Shown here in pieces: positions 7,487 through 13,601 of a DNA stretch of 16,426 bases. Where the stretch lies: assembly GCA_934630385.1 (NCBI GenBank), contig CAKTWE010000038.1:1-16426 (forward strand), given 5' to 3'. The notes beneath the pieces were generated by a model, which worked only from the letters and a program-made list of their open reading frames with translations, was not told the DNA's origin and searched no databases. Numbering within the stretch: position 1 is the stretch's first letter; each line of letters starts with the position of its first letter. Both the position numbers and the translations under genes were made by a program. This DNA comes from an uncultured Collinsella sp. Lineage in GTDB: Bacteria > Actinomycetota > Coriobacteriia > Coriobacteriales > Coriobacteriaceae.

Positions 7487-7517
7487 TGGTGCAAAGGGGT
7501 CAGGTTACTTTGCACCA
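7487..7517. repeat. REP-like palindrome 2 (10-bp stem, loop with GGGGTCAGGT core)
   Basis: TGGTGCAAAG (7487-7496) and CTTTGCACCA (7508-7517) are perfect complements around GGGTCAGGTTA. It abuts the gldA terminator and sits 27 nt before the next start codon. Compared with palindrome 1 (141-173), stem sequences differ partly (GTGCAAAG against CCACAAAGG), but the GGGG(A/T)CAGGT core and the AAAG/CTTT foot are shared, and here the core is on the plus strand. Confidence 0.6.
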
Positions 7518-7544
7518 ATTGTCGATGAAAGGGCGGATTCTCGT

Positions 7545-8612
7545 ATGGTGCTTCCCATGGTTTATGGCGGTCCCGGCCGGTATGTTCAGGGGCCGGGCGA
7601 GCTTTCGCGTCAGGGCAGGTATTTGTCATGGTTGGGCTGCGCTGCCTATGTCTTGTTTGACCAGGGCACCGAGGATCGGCTGTGCAAGCAGATCGTCGAT
7701 GGATTTCTGGATGAAGATCTAAGCGAGCCGTTCTTTAAGATTTATGACGGTCCGTGTACGGAAGAGGCCGTTGTCGAAATGGCTAAGGAAGCCCAGGCTG
7801 AGTATTGCGACATGGTGGTGGGTATTGGCGGCGGCAAGATGCTCGATATCGCAAAGGCCGTTGCGTTTTATGCCGAGTTGCCGTTGTGCGTATGCCCCAC
7901 GGCGGCTTCGATGGACGGTCCGTGCAGCGCGATTTCGGTGCTGTATCACGAGGATGGGTCGTTCGACCGCTACCTGATGCTCGAGAAGAATCCGGACCTG
8001 GTCGTGGTCGATACCAACGTGGTCGCGGCGGCCCCGCTGCGTATGACGGTCGCTGGTATGGGCGATGCACTGGCAACGTACTTTGAGGCGCGTTCGTGCG
8101 CCGCGGCGCACGGCACTAACGAGCACGGTGGCGCGCCGGGACACTTGGCCCTGGTTGCGGCTCGTGCCTGCTACGACACGCTCATGGAGTGCGGTGTCGC
8201 TGCCAAGCGCGATCTCAAAAAGGGCCGTATATCGCCGGCGGTTGAGCGTCTGATCGAGTGCAATATTCTGCTCTCGGGCGTCGGTTTTGAGAGCGGTGGC
8301 TTGGCGTTGGCGCATGCCGTCGCCAACGGTCTGACGATTCTGCCCGAGTGCAAGGCCATGCATGGTGAGGCCGTAGCGTTTGGTCTGGTGGCGCAGCTGC
8401 GCCTGGAGCGTGCGCCCGAGCTTGATCAGGTGCTCGAGTTTTGCCAGCGCGTTGGTCTGCCGCCGACGCTCGAGGATCTGGGTCTTGGCGAGATTTCCGA
8501 TGCCGATCTGCTGAGCGTTGCGGACGCAGCTTTTAAGAACGAGCGCAATATGGCTAACGAACAGGCCAAGGTGACCAAACAAAAGCTCGTGCAGCTCATG
8601 CGCGAGGCATAG
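7545..8612 (+). CDS. GldA-like dehydrogenase, second copy
   Basis: A 355-aa paralogue of the preceding gldA. The YVQGPGEL start region, GGGKMLDIAK (96-105), SMDGPCSAISVLY (122-134) and the metal ligands D174 (GMGDALATYFEA), H257 (ALAHAVANGL) and H273 (AMHGEAVAFG) are all kept, so it should be active. It differs in the N-terminal Rossmann half, around residues 24-75, which is shorter and poorly alike, and in the HNGL to ANGL change beside the second ligand; substrate or cofactor may therefore differ. ATG 7545 is chosen because AAAGGG lies 11 nt upstream; the ATG at 7557 has no ribosome site. It may act on glycerol, another polyol or a hydroxyketone. Transcription would have to cross the terminator at 7446-7482 or start within the short gap. 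Confidence 0.9.
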   Translation: MVLPMVYGGPGRYVQGPGELSRQGRYLSWLGCAAYVLFDQGTEDRLCKQIVDGFLDEDLSEPFFKIYDGPCTEEAVVEMAKEAQAEYCDMVVGIGGGKMLDIAKAVAFYAELPLCVCPTAASMDGPCSAISVLYHEDGSFDRYLMLEKNPDLVVVDTNVVAAAPLRMTVAGMGDALATYFEARSCAAAHGTNEHGGAPGHLALVAARACYDTLMECGVAAKRDLKKGRISPAVERLIECNILLSGVGFESGGLALAHAVANGLTILPECKAMHGEAVAFGLVAQLRLERAPELDQVLEFCQRVGLPPTLEDLGLGEISDADLLSVADAAFKNERNMANEQAKVTKQKLVQLMREA

Positions 8613-8665
8613 CTTGTCGCTTGATTGACCTTGTGCAATCGAGGCGGCGATAGGCCATAGGCTAT

Positions 8666-8694
8666 TTGACGCAAAGATGCGCCGCATGTAATTT
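8666..8694 (+). promoter_or_regulatory. Promoter of the polyferredoxin gene
   Basis: TTGACG (8666-8671), a 17-nt spacer and TAATTT (8689-8694) match the sigma-A type consensus well. The start codon is 70 nt downstream. The 151-nt gap before 8764 holds nothing else clear. Confidence 0.55.
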
Positions 8695-8763
8695 GCCCGA
8701 GGCGTGGGCCGATGGCGTATCATTATCTCTTGCTTGTTTGCACTGCTCAGGGAGGGGCCGCGC

Positions 8764-10017
8764 ATGGCGCAGGAACACGATCTGTTTGATGACATCATCG
8801 AAATCAGCAAGGGCTTGGATTTTTTTAAAGACCCGCTTGGCGGTGTGACCGACGCACTCGATCCGTCGGCTCCGCAGTGGAATCCTGCTGACTACAAGGA
8901 GCGCCCGCGCGGTAACACCATACCGTGCCTGGCTTGCAAGAACGAGAAGAGCGGCTGTACCGCGTGCATAGACGTGTGCCCGGTGAACGCCATTGAGATC
9001 GAGGAAGATGCTATCGAGATTCTCGACAGTTGCCGTAAGTGCGGCCTGTGCGCCGCTGCTTGCCCGACGGAGGCGATCATCTCTCCGCGCCTTGCACCCA
9101 AAAACGTCTACGACGACATTGTCTCGGCGGCTACGAGCCACGAGACCGCCTACGTTACCTGCACGCGTGCCCTTAAGCGCATGCCGCGCGAGAACGAGGT
9201 TGTTGTCGCCTGTGTGGGCGATATTACGGCCGAGACCTGGTTCTCGGTGCTGGCCGATTATCCCAACGTGAGCGTGTACCTGCCGCTGGGCGTGTGCGAT
9301 AAGTGCCGTAACACCGGTGGCGAGGACATCCTGGGCGAGGCCATTGCTACCGCCGAGGAGTGGGCGGGCACAGGCATGGGTCTGGAGGTCGATCCCAAGA
9401 GCCTCAAGTGCCATAAGCGCCGCGAGTACGAGCGCAAGGAGTACATGGAAAAGATCGCCCGCACCACGGGCCTTACCGTGACCAAGCTCAACCCGGCAAC
9501 GGCGGCGCTGGCCTCGGTGACGCAGAAGCTCAAAGCCCATCGCCATCAGATTACTCAGTTGGAGCGTACGCTCAACACCATGTGCGGCACCACGACGACC
9601 AAGCGTCGCCGTTCGCTCACGCACGGGCGGCAGCTGGTGCTCTCGACGCTGCAAAACCACCCCGAGCTTGCCCAGAACATGCAGGTGAGCACGCCTGAGT
9701 GTGATTTTGACAAGTGCACGTCGTGTGGCGAGTGTGTCGATGTATGTCCCACGTTCGCCTGCGATTTGGTGGGAAGCGGCCGCTTTGCGTTGGAGTCCAC
9801 GTATTGTTTGGGCTGCGGTGCCTGCGTCAAGGTGTGCCCCGAGCATGCGCTCAAGTTGGTTGAGCATGACGCGTCCAATCTGGTCGTCGTCGATCCCGAA
9901 GCCGAGGAAAAGGCCGCCCAGAAGGCGAAGGCTCACGAAGAAGCTGAGAAGGTCAAGGCCGAGGCAAAGGCCAAGCTTGACAAGATGCTCGACCAGGTGG
10001 AAAAGCTCGCGGACTAG
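8764..10017 (+). CDS. Four-cluster ferredoxin-like 4Fe-4S protein
   Basis: A 417-aa cytoplasmic protein with two pairs of 4Fe-4S motifs separated by about 210 residues. N-terminal pair: C55xxC58, C65xxC68xxxC72P and C90xxCxxCxxxC100P. C-terminal pair: C318xxCxxCxxxC328P, with C313 just ahead, and C348xxCxxCxxxC358P. The middle (about 125-300) has further cysteines (C133, C150, C178xxC181, C216, C274) within a predicted alpha/beta then helical region I do not recognise. The tail 378-417 is an Ala/Lys/Glu-rich coiled coil. The frame opens at 8704, but AGGGAGGGG lies 6 nt before ATG 8764. It probably passes electrons between redox enzymes; the partner is unknown. The adjacent NAD-dependent dehydrogenases do not normally use ferredoxin, so no link is implied. 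Confidence 0.85.
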   Translation: MAQEHDLFDDIIEISKGLDFFKDPLGGVTDALDPSAPQWNPADYKERPRGNTIPCLACKNEKSGCTACIDVCPVNAIEIEEDAIEILDSCRKCGLCAAACPTEAIISPRLAPKNVYDDIVSAATSHETAYVTCTRALKRMPRENEVVVACVGDITAETWFSVLADYPNVSVYLPLGVCDKCRNTGGEDILGEAIATAEEWAGTGMGLEVDPKSLKCHKRREYERKEYMEKIARTTGLTVTKLNPATAALASVTQKLKAHRHQITQLERTLNTMCGTTTTKRRRSLTHGRQLVLSTLQNHPELAQNMQVSTPECDFDKCTSCGECVDVCPTFACDLVGSGRFALESTYCLGCGACVKVCPEHALKLVEHDASNLVVVDPEAEEKAAQKAKAHEEAEKVKAEAKAKLDKMLDQVEKLAD

Positions 10018-10064
10018 TCAGCGAGCCTTATCTCTGCTTCATTCGTGCCGCCGTGGTGTCCGGG

Positions 10065-10094
10065 TTCGCCCAGATGCTGCGGCGGCGCTATACT
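10065..10094 (+). promoter_or_regulatory. Promoter of ychF
   Basis: A good -10 box TATACT (10089-10094) is preceded at 18 nt by a weak -35 TTCGCC (10065-10070). It lies 38 nt before the GTG start and after the end of the ferredoxin gene. Confidence 0.5.
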
Positions 10095-10131
10095 TATGCA
10101 GTTTGAAATGCTTGTACCAAAAGGAGCTGTC

Positions 10132-11208
10132 GTGTCCCTTTCCATCGGTATCGTGGGCCTGCCCAACGTGGGCAAGTCGACGCTGTTCACCGCGCTTACC
10201 AAAAAGACCGGCCTTGCCGCCAATTACCCGTTCGCCACGATCGACCCCAACGTGGGTATTGTCGACGTGCCCGATAGCCGCCTGCAAAAGCTCGCCGACA
10301 TCGTCAATCCCGGCCGCATTGTGCCGGCAACGGTCGAGTTCGTCGACATCGCAGGCTTGGTGAAGGGCGCTAACGAGGGTGAGGGTCTGGGTAACCAGTT
10401 CCTGGCCAACATTCGCGAGACCGACGCCATCTGCGAGGTCGTGCGCTACTTTAAGGACCCCAACGTCATGCGTGAAGTGGGCCGCACGGGCGAGTTCGTC
10501 GACCCCGCCGGTGACGCCGACACCATCATGACCGAGCTTATCCTGGCCGACATGGGCACGCTCGAGAAGCAGCTGCCTAAGCTCGAGAAGGAGGCCAAGC
10601 GCGACAAGGAGCTCATGCCCAAGTTCGAGGTCGCCAAGCGCCTGCTCGACTGGCTCAACGAGGGTAAGCGCGCCGCGTCCATGGAGATGACCGACGAGGA
10701 GCGCGCCGCCGCCAAGGGCCTGTTCCTGCTCACCATGAAGCCCATCCTGTATGTGGCCAACGTGGACGAGGATATGCTCAACGAGGACCTGGCGCCCATC
10801 GATGGCGTCAAGCCGCTGCCGATCTGCGCCAAGATTGAGGCCGAGCTTTCCGAGCTCGATCCCGAGGATGCGGCCGACTACCTGGAGAGTTTGGGCCTGG
10901 AGCAGCCCGGTCTGGACGTGCTCGCACAGGCAGCCTACAAGCTGCTCGGCCTGCAGTCGTTCTTTACGGCTGGCGAGATGGAGGTCAAGGCCTGGACGGT
11001 GCGTCAGGGTGCGACCGCCCCGCAGGCCGCCGGCGTCATCCATACCGACTTTGAGCGCGGCTTTATTAAGGCCGAGGTTATTGGCTATGACGACTACATC
11101 GAGCTCGGCGGCGAGCAGGGCGCCAAGGCCGCCGGCAAGCTGCGCATCGAGGGCAAGGACTATGTCATGGCCGATGGCGACGTCGTGCACTTCCGCTTTA
11201 ACGTGTAA
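10132..11208 (+). CDS. ychF: YchF/OLA1-family redox- and ribosome-associated ATPase
   Basis: This 358-aa protein has the full YchF layout and usual length (about 363). The P-loop GLPNVGKST is at 9-17, the switch/G3 region [14 protein letters not shown] at 72-85, and the base-specificity motif NVDE at 210-213 replaces the NKxD of true GTPases, which in this family gives ATP preference. A helical coiled-coil insert covers about 130-195 and a TGS domain about 275-357. Homologues bind ribosomes and modulate oxidative-stress responses. The start is GTG 10132: AAAGGAG lies 5 nt upstream, while the in-frame ATG codons at 10096 and 10108 have no ribosome site and lie very near the -10 box. The next gene follows after 11 nt, so they are probably cotranscribed. 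Confidence 0.97.
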   Translation: MSLSIGIVGLPNVGKSTLFTALTKKTGLAANYPFATIDPNVGIVDVPDSRLQKLADIVNPGRIVPATVEFVDIAGLVKGANEGEGLGNQFLANIRETDAICEVVRYFKDPNVMREVGRTGEFVDPAGDADTIMTELILADMGTLEKQLPKLEKEAKRDKELMPKFEVAKRLLDWLNEGKRAASMEMTDEERAAAKGLFLLTMKPILYVANVDEDMLNEDLAPIDGVKPLPICAKIEAELSELDPEDAADYLESLGLEQPGLDVLAQAAYKLLGLQSFFTAGEMEVKAWTVRQGATAPQAAGVIHTDFERGFIKAEVIGYDDYIELGGEQGAKAAGKLRIEGKDYVMADGDVVHFRFNV

Positions 11209-11219
11209 GGACGACGCGC

Positions 11220-11603
11220 ATGTTTAAATATGGCAAAAAAGCCGGCTACATGGGTATTGCGCTGCTCGTACTTGCGGTGATTCCGCTGGTGGTCGCAGCG
11301 TTTGTGATCCCCAACATTGGTCCCGAGGTGGCAACAAAGTTTAATGCCGCCGGCGAGGTGACGCGCTGGGGCAAGAGCTACGAGCTGCTGGCACTGCCGG
11401 TGCTCAACCTACTGCTGAGCGTGGCGACGTACTTTACGGCAGGACGCCAGGCTAAAAACAATGATGGCTCCGCCGCCATGGCGCGCATCGTGTGCGAGCG
11501 CTACCTGCGCAACGGTTGCATCACGGGTGTATTCCTCAACGTGATCAACGTTTACTTTATGTACTCGGCGATTACCGGAACGGGCTTTGGCTTTGGTTTC
11601 TAA
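11220..11603 (+). CDS. DUF1648-type small membrane protein
   Basis: A 127-aa protein with three predicted membrane segments (about 10-30, 54-74, 96-117). The loop after the first carries PNIGPEVATKFNAAGEV and WGKS (31-53), the pattern of the DUF1648 domain, which forms the N-terminal part of SdpI-type immunity proteins. It is shorter than SdpI and lacks the rest of that protein. AAGGACG lies 7 nt before the ATG, directly after the ychF stop, so the two are probably one operon. It ends 9 nt before the end of a convergent gene. Function unknown; a membrane stress or immunity role is only inferred from the domain. Confidence 0.8.
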   Translation: MFKYGKKAGYMGIALLVLAVIPLVVAAFVIPNIGPEVATKFNAAGEVTRWGKSYELLALPVLNLLLSVATYFTAGRQAKNNDGSAAMARIVCERYLRNGCITGVFLNVINVYFMYSAITGTGFGFGF

Positions 11604-11612
11604 CCTGTCCTT

Positions 11613-12002
11613 TTATGCAACGAGCCTGCACGCATATTCAATGGCTGCTGCGAGGCCGCCGCTCGATCGTGGTTTAAAGACCATATCGGCGGCGGCCTCG
11701 TTTTCGTATCCGGCGCCGCGAAGGGCGAGTGCAATGCCGGCTTCTAAAAGGAGCGGCAGGCCGCGTTGACTGGTTGCGATTACGGCAGCCTGATTGAGCG
11801 AGCAGCTATGCGCTTGGCATTGGATGGCAAGTTCACCTTGCGCCGGGCAAGGGACCAGAACGGCGGCGACGCGACTTGATAGCAATGCAAATGCTGTGCG
11901 CTCATCGGGCGAAAGGCATTCAGCTTCAACGACGACGAGCTTGGGCGGTGCGCTGTTTGTGCGCAGCGTAGTTCGGTGCATGCGGACCGAAGAACCCGAC
12001 AT
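11613..12002 (-). CDS. 129-aa hypothetical protein divergent from an XRE regulator
   Basis: I do not recognise this protein. The frame opens at 12026, but ACACAGGAG is 6 nt before ATG 12002 (MSGSSVRMH), so the shorter form is chosen; the longer one would also begin inside the operator. It has alternating hydrophobic strands and helices (KLVVVEAE 25-32; RVAAVLVPCP 48-57; AAVIATSQRGLPLLLEAGIALAL 75-97), suggesting a small alpha/beta domain, and four cysteines without a metal-site spacing. No signal peptide or clear membrane segment. Codon use is less G/C-ending than in neighbouring genes, which fits a weakly expressed or acquired gene. Its 5' side faces the XRE gene across a perfect palindrome, so coregulation is likely. 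A strong hairpin lies inside its 3' part. A weak resemblance of the VVVEA stretch to DprA-like folds is not enough for a name. Confidence 0.6.
   Translation of the reverse strand: MSGSSVRMHRTTLRTNSAPPKLVVVEAECLSPDERTAFALLSSRVAAVLVPCPAQGELAIQCQAHSCSLNQAAVIATSQRGLPLLLEAGIALALRGAGYENEAAADMVFKPRSSGGLAAAIEYACRLVA
11651..11704 (+). terminator. Hairpin with U-run inside the 3' end of the convergent gene
   Basis: CGAGGCCGCCG (11651-11661) and CGGCGGCCTCG (11690-11700) form a perfect 11-bp GC-rich stem; within the loop GGT/ACC can pair, and TTTT follows at 11701-11704 on the plus strand. It is the first plausible terminator downstream of ychF and the DUF1648 gene, 48 nt past the stop of the latter, yet it overlaps coding sequence (Ala- and Gly-rich codons) of the minus-strand gene. 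Confidence 0.55.
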
Positions 12003-12025
12003 AGAAAACTCCTGTGTATTCGGCA

Positions 12026-12049
12026 AAACGTAAACTATAGTTTACGTTT
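12026..12049. promoter_or_regulatory. Perfect 24-bp palindrome: shared operator/promoter of the divergent pair
   Basis: The left arm AAACGTAAAC (12026-12035) and right arm GTTTACGTTT (12040-12049) are exact complements around TATA. The centre ACTATAGT gives a TATAGT -10-like box on each strand (12036-12041 plus; 12039-12034 minus), so both divergent promoters would overlap the site. The minus gene starts 24 nt away and the XRE gene 29 nt away. It is the natural binding site for the adjacent XRE protein, giving autoregulation; that is inference. No clear -35 hexamers are seen. Confidence 0.8.
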
Positions 12050-12078
12050 ATGTTCGGCTCCATTTCAAACTCGGCTGC

Positions 12079-12297
12079 ATGGACGAACGTGCGAAACAGA
12101 TTCTTGGCAGGCGGGTCGAAGAGACGCGCAGAGACCTTGGCATCTCCAAGGTTGATTTTTGTGTGGCGACAGGAATCAGCCGACCCTACCTCGACCGAAT
12201 CGAAGATGGGACGGCAAATTTCACGCTCAGGGTTCTATTTAAGATCGCGCCCGCACTCGGCATGACGGTGTCAGAGCTTCTCGAGGGTATCGAATAG
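12079..12297 (+). CDS. XRE-family small helix-turn-helix regulator
   Basis: This 72-aa protein is essentially one lambda-repressor-like DNA-binding domain. The five-helix pattern is visible: RRVEETRRDLGIS (11-23), the HTH KVDFCVATGISRPYLDRIEDG (about 24-44, with SRPYLDRIE as recognition helix), then LRVLFKIAPALGM and VSELLEGIE. There is no room for a sensor or dimerisation domain. No good Shine-Dalgarno precedes ATG 12079. It faces the 129-aa gene across a 24-bp palindrome and most likely represses both. GGGTATC/GATACCC (12285-12291/12300-12306) spans its stop and could form a weak hairpin before the convergent asparaginase gene. It might be the antitoxin of a toxin-antitoxin pair, but its neighbour matches no toxin I know. 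Confidence 0.88.
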   Translation: MDERAKQILGRRVEETRRDLGISKVDFCVATGISRPYLDRIEDGTANFTLRVLFKIAPALGMTVSELLEGIE

Positions 12298-12319
12298 GGG
12301 ATACCCGTCGACAACTGAA

Positions 12320-13333
12320 TTACACCATCGGGATGCGGTCGTGGTTGACTTGGCTGTAGAACAGGCGCTGGATCTCGGCGGCATCGCGTGACTGGCCGAG
12401 TGCCCACATGGTCTTGGCCACGAGCGTCTCGGTGGTCATGTCGTCGCCGCGCAGAATGCCCGGATGATCGGCGTAAGCACGGCCAACCTCATAAACACCC
12501 AGGTCAAGGCCCTCTTCTGGGACCTGCGTGGTCATAACGACGGTGCGGCCCGAATCGACCCAGCGGAAAATTGCCTCTTGGAACGACTCGCCCGACTCGC
12601 CAAACTCGGGAATACCGCCAATGCCAAAGGTCTCAAGGATCACAGCATCGTAGCTGTCGGCAAGGGCGTCGAGGATGCCCGGGTTTACGCCGGGCGTAAG
12701 CTTGAGTACAAATACGCGCGGGTCGATGCTGTCGTAGAAACGCACCGGGTTTTCGCCCTGATGTGTGCCGTGAAGCCCGTTGCGCACGATGCGGTCGTTG
12801 CGGATATAGGCGATGGGCGGATAGTTGACGCTAATGAACGCATTAAAGCTCATGGTGCGCTGCTTGCGGGCGCGCGTGCCGGCAATGGCCACGCCGCCAA
12901 ATACGATCGAGACATCGTGCGAGTGCTCGTCGAGCGCATAGAGCAGGCTCTGGTACAGGTTGAGCTTGGCGTCGGTAAAGGGATTGCCCATGGGCTTTTG
13001 CGAGCCGGTGAGCACGATGGGCTTGGGGCTGTCCTGAATCAGGTAGGAAAGCGCTGCCGCGGTATAGCTCATGGTGTCGGTGCCGTGCAGAATCACGAAG
13101 CCGTCGTGGTCGGCATAACCCTCGACGATGACGTCGCGGATACGCATCCAGTCACTGGGGCGCATATTGGTGCTGTCGATGTTCATCGGCTGCACCACGT
13201 CGAGTTCGCAGAGCCCCGAGATCTCGGGGACGCTCTGGGCGAGCTCCTCACCGGTCAGGGCGGGGGAGAGGCCGTTGCCGTCCTCGGTCGATGCGATGGT
13301 GCCGCCCGTGGCGATGAGAAGGATGCGCTGCAT
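12320..13333 (-). CDS. ansA: Type I (cytoplasmic) L-asparaginase
   Basis: A 337-aa enzyme that hydrolyses L-asparagine to aspartate and ammonia. The first active-site motif ATGGTIAST (8-16) carries T12 and the second, LHGTDTMSYTAAALSY (82-97), carries T85 and D86; K157 occupies the position of the catalytic Lys of E. coli AnsA, with the same 71-residue spacing from the Asp. No signal peptide is present, and length fits the cytoplasmic type. The frame is open to 13405, but ATG 13333 gives the family's normal N-terminus (MQRILLIATGGT); the Shine-Dalgarno is poor (AGGAA, 9 nt). It is convergent with the XRE gene (22 nt between stops) and divergent from guaA. A -35/-10 pair with an overlapping inverted repeat lies upstream. 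Confidence 0.95.
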   Translation of the reverse strand: MQRILLIATGGTIASTEDGNGLSPALTGEELAQSVPEISGLCELDVVQPMNIDSTNMRPSDWMRIRDVIVEGYADHDGFVILHGTDTMSYTAAALSYLIQDSPKPIVLTGSQKPMGNPFTDAKLNLYQSLLYALDEHSHDVSIVFGGVAIAGTRARKQRTMSFNAFISVNYPPIAYIRNDRIVRNGLHGTHQGENPVRFYDSIDPRVFVLKLTPGVNPGILDALADSYDAVILETFGIGGIPEFGESGESFQEAIFRWVDSGRTVVMTTQVPEEGLDLGVYEVGRAYADHPGILRGDDMTTETLVAKTMWALGQSRDAAEIQRLFYSQVNHDRIPMV

Positions 13334-13382
13334 GCTGGTATTCCTATCGTATTTGCCGCTGCAAGGGCGGAGTCGTTCGGCA

Positions 13383-13412
13383 GTATTGTGGCACAGGGCG
13401 TCCAATGTTCAA
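13383..13412 (-). promoter_or_regulatory. Asparaginase promoter
   Basis: On the minus strand TTGAAC (13412-13407) is followed after 17 nt by ACAATA (13389-13384), or after 18 nt by CAATAC. The start codon lies about 50 nt downstream. The -35 overlaps the inverted repeat at 13410-13438, as expected for a regulated promoter. Confidence 0.5.
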
Positions 13413-13438
13413 ACGTATTACATCATCTGTAACGTTTG
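13410..13438. promoter_or_regulatory. Imperfect inverted repeat upstream of asparaginase
   Basis: CAAACGT-AT-TACA (13410-13422) mirrors TGTAACGTTTG (13428-13438) around TCATC, differing only by a 2-nt insertion in the left arm. It overlaps the predicted -35 of the minus-strand promoter and is a candidate operator. The AAACGT half-site core is shared with the 24-bp palindrome at 12026-12049. Confidence 0.5.
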
Positions 13439-13601
13439 GTAACACTTCAATTGTTGTCAAATAGGGGCCCAGGTCGTGCGTTTGCCGTGCGCTGATGGCT
13501 GCGAGGGACGAGAAACCCCATATAACGTGTACACTATGTAAGCTGTTTTCGTTTATTCGCGCGGGTGGGCACCGGCTCCCCGCCAACAAGAGGGGGAAAC
13601 C
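13439..13601 (+). promoter_or_regulatory. guaA upstream region and leader
   Basis: -10-like boxes TATAAC (13521-13526) and TACACT (13530-13535) occur, without a convincing -35. A GC-rich stem (GCGGG/CCCGC, about 13561-13584) lies in the leader, followed by AGAGGGGG five nt before the ATG. I see no recognisable purine riboswitch, so regulation of guaA is not evident from sequence. Confidence 0.35.

Noticed and set aside
10039..11190. A 383-codon minus-strand frame opposite ychF
   Set aside because: Antisense to the universally conserved ychF; His- and Leu-rich low-information sequence.
12050..12265. A 71-codon frame overlapping the XRE gene in another phase
   Set aside because: The XRE frame has a clear helix-turn-helix; this one has no resemblance to any domain and starts at the edge of the palindrome.
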